A stretch of DNA of 51,484 bases from NCBI GenBank assembly GCA_003140935.1, contig PLLJ01000017.1, forward strand, positions 1 through 51,484, given 5' to 3'. Every line of letters begins with the position of its first letter. Position 1 is the first letter of the stretch. This DNA is from Candidatus Omnitrophota bacterium (GTDB taxonomy: Bacteria; Omnitrophota; Omnitrophia; Omnitrophales; Aquincolibacteriaceae). Below are positions 8,954 through 17,680 of the stretch, one piece after another. The position numbers were made by a program, and so were the translations under genes. Below the pieces are notes generated by a model. It was not told the DNA's origin. It saw nothing but the letters and a program-made list of their open reading frames with translations, and made no database searches.

Positions 8954-9330
8954 TTTTTGTAAATTTTTTCCGGGTCAAAGACCTTCTCTTGCGTGATCCT
9001 CACAACGTCACCCTGTTCGTTCATCTCGTGGACAAAACAGGTCCGGTAACCGAGGTGGCACGCCCCGCCCTTATTCTGTGTCACCCGGACCAGGAGCGTG
9101 TCCTGGTCGCAGTCCGTGAGCACCTGTACGACGCTCTGAGTGTGGCCGGACTCCTCGCCTTTCACCCAGTATTTATTGCGGGACCGGGAATAAAAAACCG
9201 TGTGTTTCTCCTTGAGGGTGCGCTCCACGGCGACCTTATCCATGTAAGCCAGCATAAGCACTTCGCCGGACTTGGCGTCCTGAATAATGACCGGCAAAAG
9301 TCCCTGACCGTTATACTTAAGATTTTCCAT
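8950..9330 (-). CDS. hisI: phosphoribosyl-AMP cyclohydrolase
   Basis: HisI opens the adenine ring of PR-AMP in histidine synthesis. The 126-residue protein has SRSRNKYWVKGEESGHTQ, DCDQDTLLVRV (metal-binding Asp residues) and the paired zinc cysteines in GACHLGYRTCF. It lacks a HisE domain. It is the first gene of the hisI-trp operon, away from the other his genes. A GGAG at 9345-9342 lies 11 nt before the ATG, inside the loop of the leader hairpin, so its accessibility could be regulated. Confidence 0.95.
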   Translation of the reverse strand: MENLKYNGQGLLPVIIQDAKSGEVLMLAYMDKVAVERTLKEKHTVFYSRSRNKYWVKGEESGHTQSVVQVLTDCDQDTLLVRVTQNKGGACHLGYRTCFVHEMNEQGDVVRITQEKVFDPEKIYKK

Positions 9331-9334
9331 TTAA

Positions 9335-9407
9335 TACTGTTCTCCATTGATTTTAGGGGTTAACAGTACCATACCGCATACCCCTAAATTTAAAATGTCA
9401 TGCGGTA
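9335..9407 (-). promoter_or_regulatory. structured 5' leader of hisI-trp operon; paired-hairpin repeat copy 1
   Basis: In mRNA sense the leader has stem TACCGCAT/ATGCGGTA (9407-9400 with 9379-9372, 20-nt loop), then stem TACTGTT/AACAGTA (9368-9362 with 9341-9335, 20-nt loop). Loop segment TTTAGGGGT (9388-9380) of the first is perfectly complementary to ACCCCTAAA (9360-9352) of the second. This allows either two kissing hairpins or an H-type pseudoknot with 11-nt, 0-nt and 11-nt connectors. The hisI GGAG lies in the second loop. The element belongs to the same repeat family as 18305-18381 and 35033-35114. Confidence 0.7.
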
Positions 9408-9476
9408 GTAGACGTATTCTCCTTTAGGCAATAGAGTTACGGCAAAAAAACAGGCAACTTTACTGAAACGCCGTCG

Positions 9477-9504
9477 AGTATGCCACAAATGAATTATGTG
9501 TCAA
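9477..9504 (-). promoter_or_regulatory. sigma-70-type promoter of hisI-trp operon
   Basis: A perfect -35 TTGACA (9504-9499), a 16-nt spacer and -10 CATACT (9482-9477) predict a start near 9470. That gives a leader of about 140 nt before hisI. It lies in the only large gap upstream of hisI. Confidence 0.65.
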
Positions 9505-9605
9505 GGGGATACACTTTGCGGGCGCTTCCGCTTTCGATGATTGTTCGAGAAAAGGCTGCGGGCTCGGGCCTCGTCTCAACCCTTCGCCTTCTCATGCGCG
9601 TAGTG

Positions 9606-9726
9606 CGGGAAGTGTGTTGAGCTACGCTAAGGAGGCCGAGTGCCACGGTTTTCCAGCAGGCCGACGCTCGCGAGTGAAGTTATGCCTCGGCGGGGCATGA
9701 CAAACGTTGGCGAAACACACTTCCCG
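9606..9726. repeat. 121-bp element bounded by 13-bp perfect inverted repeat
   Basis: CGGGAAGTGTGTT (9606-9618) is the exact reverse complement of AACACACTTCCCG (9714-9726). Inside are smaller palindromes such as GCCGAG/CTCGGC and CACTCGCGAGCG. It could be a MITE-like element or a terminator-like structure for the upstream his operon. There is no transposase gene and I see no clear target-site duplication. Confidence 0.6.
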
Positions 9727-9748
9727 TCTTAGCGCTTGAATGAAAAAA

Positions 9749-10567
9749 TCAGGATTGCGGGGGTTGGGGGGCGCCGTCGTAACGCCAGTGCCAGGGCTCG
9801 AAGGTGATCCCGGGTCCGGCATTCTTGGGGTAGGACAGGACGAATCCGAATTTCGCGGCGTTTTTGAGAAGCCATTGATATTCCGGCAGGGCCTCAAATT
9901 CGGCGGTATTTTTCTCGCCGTTGATACCCTCCGCGTTAATGAAATCGATCGCCAAATGTTGGGGGTCCCCGTGTTCGCTGTAGCCGGGCAGCGCGACCCA
10001 TTTCGCCGTCTCGCGGATGGAATAATCATGGTTGCTGAGATAATAGACAAAAAGATAAAGCTGGTGCGCGCTTGAGCGATACCCCGATTCGACGAAAAGC
10101 CGCTTTCCGGTATCGCTTTCCATGGCGCTCATCATGAACCGAAAAGCTGTGCAGGCCGGCCGGGTCAGGAATTGCGGAGGGATCTCCTTCTCTTTTCCTT
10201 GGACCCGGATCTTTTGTCCGTTCACCCGCACCAGATCTTCTTCTCCCTGAGAAAATCCGCGAAACGGAATCGTGACACCGGATTCCTCGGGCTTGAGGTC
10301 CCGGAATAAATGCAGAAACCGTTTTTCCTTGGAGTTCAACGGCGATTCCAGTTTTTTGAAAGTAAGCGACGGGAGTTCCCCTTTCCGGTCCTTTTCCGCG
10401 ATGAAAGGTTCGAGCTTTGCGACAAGGGTTTGGACCTTCACGATGTGTTCCGGGGACAATTTCTGGGCGTTCAGTTGTTCTTCGGGCGCTTGGGTCCAAG
10501 AGGCGCAGCCGGCGAGAAAAAAAACGGTGAGGGCCCAGGATGTTCTTTTAAGCGCGGTCGGGATCAC
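9749..10567 (-). CDS. VanY-like D-Ala-D-Ala carboxypeptidase lipoprotein
   Basis: This 272-residue secreted M15B-type peptidase begins with a lipoprotein signal ending in FFLAGC (lipobox), so it should be anchored to a membrane outside the cytoplasm. The catalytic part carries SGYRSSAHQ, the metal site [13 protein letters not shown] (a variant of S-x-H-x-x-G-x-A-x-D with two extra residues) and EPWHWRY with the general base Glu and metal His. The expected role is trimming peptidoglycan stem peptides. It overlaps hisF by 4 bp (ATGA), an unusual place for a cell-wall enzyme. Confidence 0.85.
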   Translation of the reverse strand: MIPTALKRTSWALTVFFLAGCASWTQAPEEQLNAQKLSPEHIVKVQTLVAKLEPFIAEKDRKGELPSLTFKKLESPLNSKEKRFLHLFRDLKPEESGVTIPFRGFSQGEEDLVRVNGQKIRVQGKEKEIPPQFLTRPACTAFRFMMSAMESDTGKRLFVESGYRSSAHQLYLFVYYLSNHDYSIRETAKWVALPGYSEHGDPQHLAIDFINAEGINGEKNTAEFEALPEYQWLLKNAAKFGFVLSYPKNAGPGITFEPWHWRYDGAPQPPQS

Positions 10568-11322
10568 AGCCGGACGGGAATGCCTTTGGCCCGGAGAAAC
10601 GCTTTGGTTTCGGGGATCGTGAATTCGCCGAAATGAAAAATGGAGGCCGCGAGGCAGGCATCGGCTTTGCCGGTGCTGAAGGCTTCGTAGAGATGGTTCA
10701 AATTTCCGGCTCCGCCCGACGCGATGACCGGGATCGAAACCGATTCGGAGACGCGGCGCGTGAGCTCAAGATCGTAGCCGTCCTTGGTGCCGTCACAGTC
10801 CATGCTGGTGAGGAGGATCTCCCCCGCCCCGAGTTTCGCGGCTTTTTTCGCCCATTGGACGGCGTCAAGGCCGGCAGGATTTCGCCCCCCGTGCGTGTAG
10901 ACGCCCCAACGGTCCTTCGTCTCGCGTTTTGCGTCGATCGCGACCACGATGCACTGACGGCCGAACCGCCTGCTGGCTTCCAGGATGAACTTGGGATCCT
11001 TGATCGCGCTTGTGTTGATGGAGACCTTGTCGCATCCCGTTGCGAGGAGTTCGCGGATATCCCCGATCGAGTGGATGCCTCCGCCGACCGTGAACGGGAT
11101 AAAGATCGAAGCGGCCACTTTCTCGGCCACGTCGATCATGGTACGCCGCTTTTCGTGCGAGGCCGTGATATCGAGGAAAACCAGCTCATCGGCTTTTTGC
11201 CGGTCATAGGCCCGGGCGCAGGACACGGGATCGCCGGCGTCTTTGAGGGACACGAACTTGACGCCTTTGACGACCCTGCCGCGGTCAATATCAAGACATG
11301 GAATAATACGCCGGGCGAACAT
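10564..11322 (-). CDS. hisF: imidazole glycerol phosphate synthase, cyclase subunit
   Basis: HisF makes imidazole glycerol phosphate and AICAR from PRFAR with ammonia from HisH. The 252-residue barrel starts [19 protein letters not shown] (catalytic Asp). It continues with [55 protein letters not shown] (second catalytic Asp) and VIASGGAGN. Length is standard. It lies just downstream of the small membrane-protein gene and overlaps the VanY-like gene. Confidence 0.97.
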   Translation of the reverse strand: MFARRIIPCLDIDRGRVVKGVKFVSLKDAGDPVSCARAYDRQKADELVFLDITASHEKRRTMIDVAEKVAASIFIPFTVGGGIHSIGDIRELLATGCDKVSINTSAIKDPKFILEASRRFGRQCIVVAIDAKRETKDRWGVYTHGGRNPAGLDAVQWAKKAAKLGAGEILLTSMDCDGTKDGYDLELTRRVSESVSIPVIASGGAGNLNHLYEAFSTGKADACLAASIFHFGEFTIPETKAFLRAKGIPVRL

Positions 11323-11325
11323 AGA

Positions 11326-11730
11326 TCAGAGGGTCATTTGGTTGTTTTCGATCTGCTTCAGGACATGGATCACGGAAGTGCCGAACGCGATCAGATGGGA
11401 CATGATGGCAAAAAGAACGCTCAGAATGATCAGGAAAATCATGCCCACTTCGTAGAGCGAGGCCTGTTTGAGGTTCGCAGTCTGCCAGAACAAGATCAGG
11501 ATCAGGAATGAGACGAGGAAGAGGACCCAGCCGGCAATGCACTTCTGCATGTAGACTTTCTTGATCTCGTGATACCACTTGGAGTTGAGGGCCCGGGCTC
11601 GCCGGACAAGCGAATGGAGAAAAAAACTTCGCACCAAGAGGAAAACAAGGAGATACCCGATGCCGATCAGGGCCCAGGACCAGGTCCGCTGGGTGAGAAT
11701 GGTGTTCCAAAGGTTCGTAAGGTTTCCCAT
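11326..11730 (-). CDS. small membrane protein of unknown function
   Basis: This 134-residue protein is not recognised. It has three likely membrane helices: about 17-37 (WALIGIGYLLVFLLV...), 66-85 (AGWVLFLVSFLILILFW) and 94-118 (VGMIFLIILSVLFAIM). A basic stretch between the first two (RRARALNSKWYHEIKK) probably faces the cytoplasm. It sits between hisA (15 bases upstream) and hisF (3 bases downstream), in an operon where every other gene from alaS to hisF has a known role. An AGGAG-like site precedes the ATG. No enzymatic motif is visible. Confidence 0.75.
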   Translation of the reverse strand: MGNLTNLWNTILTQRTWSWALIGIGYLLVFLLVRSFFLHSLVRRARALNSKWYHEIKKVYMQKCIAGWVLFLVSFLILILFWQTANLKQASLYEVGMIFLIILSVLFAIMSHLIAFGTSVIHVLKQIENNQMTL

Positions 11731-11745
11731 GAGTCCTGTTCTCCT

Positions 11746-12465
11746 TTATGCCGCGAGCCGCACGGCCTCGGACAGTTTGAATCGTTTGTCGTAAAGCGCC
11801 TTGCCGATGATCACGCCTTCAAAGTTCTGTCCTTTGATCGCGCAGCATTTTTCAATATCGGAGATCTGACTGATTCCGCCTGACAAAATGACCCGTGCTT
11901 TCGTGTGGGCCAGCACGATGCGAAGTCTTTCCCAGCTCGGGCCCTGCAGGACGCCGTCTTTTTCGATGTCGGTGTAGATCAGGGTCGTGACCCCGAGTTG
12001 ATCGAAAAGCTTCAAGGCTTCCGGAAGCGTGATGTCCCCGTCGCGCAGCCACCCGGCCGTCTTGACCCGGTCTTGGAGAACATCCAGTCCGACGGCGATC
12101 TTTTCTTTGAATTTTACGATCATCTCCTGAAGAAAGATCTTGTCCAATGCCTTGGTGCCGAGTACGACGCGTGAGACGCCCAACGCGAGGACCTTCTCGA
12201 TGTCCTGAAGATTACGCAGCCCGCCGCCGAACTGGACCTTGGCCTTGACGCTCCGGCAAATGGCAGCCAGCGAGGCGTCGTTCGTGAGCACGCCGGTTTT
12301 GGCACCTTCAAGGTCCACGACATGGAGCCACCGGGCGCCCTCCTGTTCCCAGGTTTGCGCTGTCTCTACGGGGTCCGTGGAATAAACGGTGCAGGCATTG
12401 TAATCGCCTCGCGTGAGGCGGACGACCTTGCCCTGGAAAATGTCGATCGCGGGATAAAGGTTCAT
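11746..12465 (-). CDS. hisA: ProFAR isomerase
   Basis: HisA isomerises ProFAR to PRFAR. The 239-residue barrel begins YPAIDIFQGKVVRLTRGDY, with the catalytic Asp in AID. It has WLHVVDLEGAK, VQFGGGLRN, RVVLGTKAL, GLDVLQDRVKTAGW, LIYTDIEKDGVLQGP (second catalytic Asp) and VILSGGISQ. It lies four bases from the hisH stop. Confidence 0.96.
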   Translation of the reverse strand: MNLYPAIDIFQGKVVRLTRGDYNACTVYSTDPVETAQTWEQEGARWLHVVDLEGAKTGVLTNDASLAAICRSVKAKVQFGGGLRNLQDIEKVLALGVSRVVLGTKALDKIFLQEMIVKFKEKIAVGLDVLQDRVKTAGWLRDGDITLPEALKLFDQLGVTTLIYTDIEKDGVLQGPSWERLRIVLAHTKARVILSGGISQISDIEKCCAIKGQNFEGVIIGKALYDKRFKLSEAVRLAA

Positions 12466-12469
12466 GGCA

Positions 12470-13075
12470 TCACCACCGGATAAAATTTTTGAGAATGCGC
12501 AGACCCGCTTCCTGGCTTTTCTCGGGGTGGAATTGGGTCGCGAAAACGTGGTCGTTCCCGATCACGGCGGAGAAATCCTCCCGGCCGTATCGGCAGGAAG
12601 CGAGTGTCAGGCTTCGGGCCGCGGGCTTGCCGCAGAACGAGTGCACAAAATAGAAATACTCCCCGTTCGGGATCCCTTCGAGCAGCGGATGTTTTTTAAG
12701 GACCTTGAGATCATTCCAGCCCATATGCGGGACCTTGACCCCCGTGGAACGGAATTTCCGGACCGCACCTTGGAATACCCCGAGGCCTTTGACGCCGGGG
12801 TTCTCCTCGCTTTTTTCAAAAAAAAGCTGCAAGCCGAGACAAACGCCCATGAGTTTTGTTTTACGGGCGACCAGTTCATGGATCGGCTCGATGAAACCGC
12901 GGGAACGAAGTTCTTTCATCGCGTCCCCGAAAGCGCCGACCCCGGGAAGGATCACCTTGGTGGCGCGGGCAAGATCTTTTCCCTTGGAGCAAAGTTTGCA
13001 GGAGGCGCCGAGATACTCCAGAGCCTTGGATACGCTGCGGAGATTGCCCATGCCGTAGTCAATAATAGCGATCAT
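12470..13075 (-). CDS. hisH: imidazole glycerol phosphate synthase, glutaminase subunit
   Basis: HisH is the amidotransferase partner of HisF. I start it at the ATG at 13075 (MIAIIDYGMGNLRSV), the usual family N-terminus, giving 201 residues. The longer frame upstream reads through hisB in the wrong frame and is not homologous. The nucleophile elbow is LMGVCLGLQLFFE, the HisH-specific PHMGWNDL is present, and the His-Glu pair is in ATQFHPEKS. Confidence 0.95.
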   Translation of the reverse strand: MIAIIDYGMGNLRSVSKALEYLGASCKLCSKGKDLARATKVILPGVGAFGDAMKELRSRGFIEPIHELVARKTKLMGVCLGLQLFFEKSEENPGVKGLGVFQGAVRKFRSTGVKVPHMGWNDLKVLKKHPLLEGIPNGEYFYFVHSFCGKPAARSLTLASCRYGREDFSAVIGNDHVFATQFHPEKSQEAGLRILKNFIRW

Positions 13076-13090
13076 GATAAAAATCCCGGC

Positions 13091-13168
13091 GAACGGGAAA
13101 CGTCGAACGGGAAAAAGAAAATAGGGTTGGGGCGTTCGTTTCCCGATGACCGTTCCCCGTTCCCCCGC
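13091..13168. repeat. GC-rich inverted/direct repeat between hisB and hisH
   Basis: GAACGGGAAA occurs twice (13091-13100, 13105-13114). CGGGAAACG (13094-13102) pairs with CGTTTCCCG (13137-13145), and CGTTCCCCGTTCCC follows. The 94-bp gap is one of few inside the his block and is mostly this repeat. It could fold in the mRNA; no gene is present. Confidence 0.5.
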
Positions 13169-13169
13169 A

Positions 13170-13766
13170 TTACAACTTTCCTTTGGTCGAGGGGACGCCA
13201 AGCACGCGAGGATCGAGTCGGGTCGCCATGTCCAGGGTCTTGGCGATCCCTTTGAACATACCTTCGATGATGTGATGCGTATCTTCCCCGGCGAGGACGC
13301 CGATGTGCATGTTAATGCCCGCGTGCTGGCAGAAGGACCGCAGGAAATCGACCGCGTCATCGAACGAGTACTTGGGCTGGCGGGAGAGACGCACACCCTT
13401 GGCTTTGGTCACGAACAGCGACGGTCTTCCGGAAATGTCCAGGGTGACGCGAACGAGCGCTTCGTCCATCGGAACGGCAAAGGAGCCGTAGCGGTAGATG
13501 CCTTTTTTATCCCCGAGAGCCTTCATCAAGGCCTGGCCGAGAACGATCCCGATGTCTTCATTGGTGTGATGGATATCGACCTCAAGGTCCCCCCGCGCCT
13601 TGAGCTTGAGATCAAAAAGCCCGTGTTTGGCGAGAAGCGTCAGCATGTGGTCGAGGAACGGGATCCGTGTATCGATCTTGGAGGATCCTCTTCCGTCCAC
13701 CGTGAATTCGATCTGAATGTCGGTTTCGGAAGTTTTGCGCTTGATCGCGGCCTTTCTAGTTTTCAT
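13170..13766 (-). CDS. hisB: imidazoleglycerol-phosphate dehydratase
   Basis: This monofunctional 198-residue HisB lacks the phosphatase domain of the enteric fusion. It shows FLDHMLTLLAKHGLFDL, VDIHHTNEDIGIVLGQAL and, in the second half, INMHIGVLAGEDTHHIIEGMFKGIAKTL. The duplicated His-rich metal ligands are typical of the manganese enzyme. It lies two bases from hisD. Confidence 0.96.
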   Translation of the reverse strand: MKTRKAAIKRKTSETDIQIEFTVDGRGSSKIDTRIPFLDHMLTLLAKHGLFDLKLKARGDLEVDIHHTNEDIGIVLGQALMKALGDKKGIYRYGSFAVPMDEALVRVTLDISGRPSLFVTKAKGVRLSRQPKYSFDDAVDFLRSFCQHAGINMHIGVLAGEDTHHIIEGMFKGIAKTLDMATRLDPRVLGVPSTKGKL

Positions 13767-13768
13767 GA

Positions 13769-15025
13769 TCAGGATTCCTTTTCCGGTTCGGTATTCTTCT
13801 TGATAAGACGCGCTTCCAGGGAGATGCGGTGCAGGAAAAGACCTTCCATGTCCGTCAGTTTCTGGACATGTGTCTTGGCGGCCTCCAGCGCCTCGGGAGT
13901 ATAACGGATGATCTGGGAGCTCTTGATGAAAGTCGATGCGCTGAGCGGCGAGAAATAACGCGCGGTGCCGCCCGTCGGGAGCACATGGCTGGGTCCCGCG
14001 ATATAATCCCCGATCACGGTCGGAGAATAGGGGCCGAGGAAGATCGCACCCGCATGACGGATCGATTGAGCCACCTTTTCGGGCTCTTCGGTCATGATCT
14101 CGAGGTGCTCGGCCGCGATCTCGTTGGCGACTTCGCAGGCTTCCGCGATGGATTTGACCTGGATGATGATGCCGGAGTCTACGCGCTTACGCATGACCTC
14201 GACCAGTTTCTTGGAATTCGTGATGAGGTACCCCATGCCGCCATGATGTTCGGTCTGGGCGAGGAGATCGCAGGTGACAAAATCCGGATTCGCGTCCGCG
14301 TCCGCGATGATGGCCACTTCGCTCGGGCCGGCGACCATATCGATATCCACAAAACCGTAAACCTGGCGTTTGGCTTCCGTGACGTAAGCGTTCCCCGGGC
14401 CGACGATCTTATCGACCTTGGGAATGGTCTTGGTGCCGAACGCGAGCCCTCCGATGGCCTGGACGCCGCCGACGCGGTAAATTTCATTCACGCCCAAAAG
14501 ATTTGCGACCGCCAGGATATGAGGATCAATATCGCCGGTGTCGCGACGGGGCGGTGTGGCGATCGCGATCTGTTTTACGCCCGCGACCTTCGCGGGAATG
14601 ACGGTCATGTAGACGGTCGAAACAAGCGGCGCCGTCCCCGCCGGGATATAAATCCCCACCCGGTCCAGCGGTTCGTACCGCTTGCCAAGGTGCACGCCGT
14701 TGGGCCCCGTAATCTCAAACGACTTCTTCAGTTCTTTTTCGTAATATTCGCGGACATTCTCCGTGATCTGTTTGAGGAGCGGGACGAACGGGACCTGGAT
14801 CTTCTCGAACGCGCGGTTGATGTCGCCCTGGGTGACGGCGAGCCGTTTGAGCGGAAGGTCGATCCCGTCGAATTCACGGGTGTAGCGGCGAAGCGCCGTG
14901 TCCCCGGACTGACGCACCTCCGAGAGAATGCGGCTCACCTTTTTAAAGATGTCCGTATTGAAGAGCGTGGCATAGTCACGCCGGATCTTTTTCTGCGTTT
15001 GTTTGTCCCAGTTCAGTACCTGCAT
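13769..15025 (-). CDS. hisD: histidinol dehydrogenase
   Basis: HisD catalyses the last two oxidations to histidine with NAD and zinc. The 418-residue protein has YIPAGTAPLVSTVYMTVIPA, GPGNAYVTEAKR, DMVAGPSEVAIIAD, the zinc-ligand region LLAQTEHHGGMG, catalytic AAEHLEIMT (Glu-His) and GPSHVLPTGGTARYFSPLSA. Length is standard. It is the first his gene after alaS, three bases away. Confidence 0.97.
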   Translation of the reverse strand: MQVLNWDKQTQKKIRRDYATLFNTDIFKKVSRILSEVRQSGDTALRRYTREFDGIDLPLKRLAVTQGDINRAFEKIQVPFVPLLKQITENVREYYEKELKKSFEITGPNGVHLGKRYEPLDRVGIYIPAGTAPLVSTVYMTVIPAKVAGVKQIAIATPPRRDTGDIDPHILAVANLLGVNEIYRVGGVQAIGGLAFGTKTIPKVDKIVGPGNAYVTEAKRQVYGFVDIDMVAGPSEVAIIADADANPDFVTCDLLAQTEHHGGMGYLITNSKKLVEVMRKRVDSGIIIQVKSIAEACEVANEIAAEHLEIMTEEPEKVAQSIRHAGAIFLGPYSPTVIGDYIAGPSHVLPTGGTARYFSPLSASTFIKSSQIIRYTPEALEAAKTHVQKLTDMEGLFLHRISLEARLIKKNTEPEKES

Positions 15026-15028
15026 GAA

Positions 15029-17674
15029 TTACATTCCTTTTTCCGTAAGATAAGCGGCAACGGCCTCTTCGACCGCGGGTTTGGCGGCTGCGAACTGTCC
15101 TTGATCGGGTCCGCCTGCCTGCACAAGATCCGTCCGTCCGCCACCGCTGACGCCAAGCAGCGGGGATAGCCTACCAAAAAGGGTCTTCATGTCCAAGCGA
15201 GTTTTCTGAAGGTCGGCACTGAGGCCGACGATCACATGGAGTTTCCCCTCCTGGGAGGCGGCCACCACAAAAACAAGTTTTTGTTCCTCTTCCCGGAGCC
15301 GGTTGGAAAGGTCCCGAAGCGCGGGGATCCCGGCGCCTTCGATCATCGCGACCAGGGTCCTGCAAGAACCTGTTTTTGAGGCGTTCCCAAGAAGCGTTTT
15401 GATGTCCGCGAGGTTTGTGAAAGCCTGGGCGTCTTTCTTTTTTTGAGTTTTCAGAGTTTCCATAAGCTTCGCGATCCGGGCCGGGATATCCGCTGCACCG
15501 ACTTTCAGTGTTTTGGAGATGCCGGAGATCTGATCCTGTAATCCGCGCACATAGTCCAGGGCGTGCGTGCCGGTCACGGCCTCGATACGGCGAACGCCGC
15601 TGGCCACGGAAGATTCCCCGGTGATGATCAAAAGACCGATCTGTCCCGTGCGGTCGCAATGAGTGCCACCGCAGAGTTCTTTGCTGAATTCCGGAATGCC
15701 GATGACTCGTACCTTGTTCCCATATTTTTCTCCAAAGAAAGCCAGCGCGCCTTCCTTTTTGGCGTCTTCCAGACTTTTGGATTCCTTTTGGACCGGACGG
15801 TCGGCCAGGACCTGATCATTGGCCGCTTTCTCGATCGTGCGAAGTTCTTCAGGTGTTACGGCCCGGCCGAACGAAAAATCAAAGCGCAGACGATCGGCCG
15901 CCACAAGCGAACCGAGTTGGCGTACGGAGTTTCCAAGCGTGGTCCGGAGCGCGGCATGCAAAAGATGCGTGGCGGTGTGGTTCCGCATAATGTCCTCGCG
16001 GATGGCGCTGTCGACCGCGGCCGTCACGGCCATCCCGTCTTTGATCGTGCCTTGAAGGATCTCCGCGTGATGCAAAAAATACTTGTCGAGTTTTTTCGTA
16101 TCGACGACTTTAAGTTTCAGTCCCTGGCACTCGATCGCGCCTTGATCGCCGACCTGCCCGCCGCTTTCCGCATAGAAAGGGGTCTGGTCGAGAACGACGG
16201 TCGCCTGCTTTCCTTCGGTTTGATGCCAGAGGATCTTGGCCTTGGTTTCCAGTGCGTCATAGCCGAGAAACGTCGTGGCCGGAATGTGGGCCGGGATCTT
16301 GTCCAGGCCCGATGAAGCGAAAATGTCACCGGAGATCTTACTGCCTTCCTTAGAGCGTGCGCGTTGGTCTTCCATAAGTTTCTCAAACCCCCTGTGATCG
16401 ATGGTAAACCCTTCGGCCTCCGCGATGCTGCGTGTCAATTCTTCCGGGAATCCGAAAGTATCATAGAGTTCAAAAATAGTTTCTGGCGGGACGGTTTTCA
16501 GTCCCGCGCCTTTATAATTTATAAGTTGTGTTTTGAGAATGCGGAGCCCGTCCTCCAATGTCCGGAGAAAACGCTCTTCTTCCTGGGAAAGGACCATGCG
16601 AATATTCTCTTCTGCCTCCCGGAGCTCGGGATAGGCCCCTCCCATGACCTTGATGACCGATGGAATAGCCTTGAAAAGAAATGGCTTGGACAGTTTTTTC
16701 TGCGGCATCAATTGGTGCGCCTGCCAGATCGCACGACGGATCAATTTCCGGACCACATAACCGCGGCCTTCGTTAGAAGGAACGACACCGTCAGCAATGG
16801 AAAAAACGGCGGCGCGCAAATGATCCGAAATGCAATGAAGTTGTTTTTTTTGGGAATCGGCCAGATTCGGTTCGAGAATCTTTGCGCGGAATGAATCCGA
16901 AAGCGCTTCCAAAATCGCCTCGTGAATGGGAAGAAAGATATCGATCTCAAAATTGGACGCCTTGCCTTGAAGGACGCACGCGAGACGTTCAAGACCCATT
17001 CCGGTGTCAATATTCTTGTTGGCAAGCGGAACGAGTTTGCCGCCGTCCCGGCGGTCATATTGCGTGAAGACGAGGTTCCAGATCTCAGCGAATTTTCCGG
17101 AATCATCGACCGGGGTTCCGCGGATCTCGGGGTTCTGGTCGAAATAGATCTCGGAACACGGGCCGCAGGGGCCATTGGGGCCTTCTTGGGGCGCGTTCGC
17201 GGGCCAGAAATTCGTTTTGTCACCGCAGAGAAAGATCCAGTCTTCGGGCAGGCCGATCCCTTTGTGCCATATCTCGAAGGCCTCCTTGTCCTGCTCGTGG
17301 ATCGTGATGCGGAGCCGTTCCTTGGGGATCGAAAGCGTCTGAGTCAGGAATTCCCAGGCCCATTCGATGGCCTCTTTCTTGAAATAATCGCCGAACGAGA
17401 AATTGCCCAGCATTTCGAAAAACGAGTGATGAAAGGGGGTCCGCCCTACCTCGTCAAGATCGCCCGTCCTGAGGCATTTTTGGCTTGTGGCGGCCCGTTT
17501 CAGGTCCTTTTTGACCCCTAGGAAGTATTCCTTGAACTGGTTCATCCCTGCCCCGGTGAAGAGCAAGGAGGGGTCGTTTTGGGGCACCAGAGAGTCGCTG
17601 GCGACTATGGTGTGGTGCTTGGATTTGAAAAATTCCAGGAAAGCTTTGCGCAGGTCGTTCGTGGCTGTTTTCAT
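15029..17674 (-). CDS. alaS: alanyl-tRNA synthetase
   Basis: The 881-residue enzyme charges tRNA-Ala. The class II catalytic core starts at LRKAFLEFFKSKHHTIV with TGAGMNQFK and RTPFHHSFFEMLGNFSFGDYF. The editing domain carries zinc ligands in NHTATHLLHAALR and ELCGGTHCDRTG. The C-terminal DHHA1-like domain ends VSGGGRTDLVQAGG. Length is normal. It sits between recX (6 bases) and hisD (3 bases), joining the recA-recX and his blocks in one transcription direction. Confidence 0.98.
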   Translation of the reverse strand: MKTATNDLRKAFLEFFKSKHHTIVASDSLVPQNDPSLLFTGAGMNQFKEYFLGVKKDLKRAATSQKCLRTGDLDEVGRTPFHHSFFEMLGNFSFGDYFKKEAIEWAWEFLTQTLSIPKERLRITIHEQDKEAFEIWHKGIGLPEDWIFLCGDKTNFWPANAPQEGPNGPCGPCSEIYFDQNPEIRGTPVDDSGKFAEIWNLVFTQYDRRDGGKLVPLANKNIDTGMGLERLACVLQGKASNFEIDIFLPIHEAILEALSDSFRAKILEPNLADSQKKQLHCISDHLRAAVFSIADGVVPSNEGRGYVVRKLIRRAIWQAHQLMPQKKLSKPFLFKAIPSVIKVMGGAYPELREAEENIRMVLSQEEERFLRTLEDGLRILKTQLINYKGAGLKTVPPETIFELYDTFGFPEELTRSIAEAEGFTIDHRGFEKLMEDQRARSKEGSKISGDIFASSGLDKIPAHIPATTFLGYDALETKAKILWHQTEGKQATVVLDQTPFYAESGGQVGDQGAIECQGLKLKVVDTKKLDKYFLHHAEILQGTIKDGMAVTAAVDSAIREDIMRNHTATHLLHAALRTTLGNSVRQLGSLVAADRLRFDFSFGRAVTPEELRTIEKAANDQVLADRPVQKESKSLEDAKKEGALAFFGEKYGNKVRVIGIPEFSKELCGGTHCDRTGQIGLLIITGESSVASGVRRIEAVTGTHALDYVRGLQDQISGISKTLKVGAADIPARIAKLMETLKTQKKKDAQAFTNLADIKTLLGNASKTGSCRTLVAMIEGAGIPALRDLSNRLREEEQKLVFVVAASQEGKLHVIVGLSADLQKTRLDMKTLFGRLSPLLGVSGGGRTDLVQAGGPDQGQFAAAKPAVEEAVAAYLTEKGM

Positions 17675-17680
17675 AAAGCG

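Larger units (their letters stand above)
9408..9748. other. intergenic region upstream of hisI
   Basis: No gene is visible between the leader element and the end of the VanY-like gene. Besides the promoter at 9477-9504 it contains a 13-bp inverted repeat bracketing 9606-9726. A reading frame that enters this stretch from 9622 is an out-of-frame shadow of the VanY-like gene. Confidence 0.6.

Noticed and set aside
9622..10050. 142-codon minus-strand frame
   Set aside because: It is an out-of-frame shadow of the VanY-like gene extended into the inverted-repeat element.
13829..15169. 446-codon plus-strand frame opposite hisD
   Set aside because: It is antisense to a clear hisD and continues into alaS; no motif was recognised.
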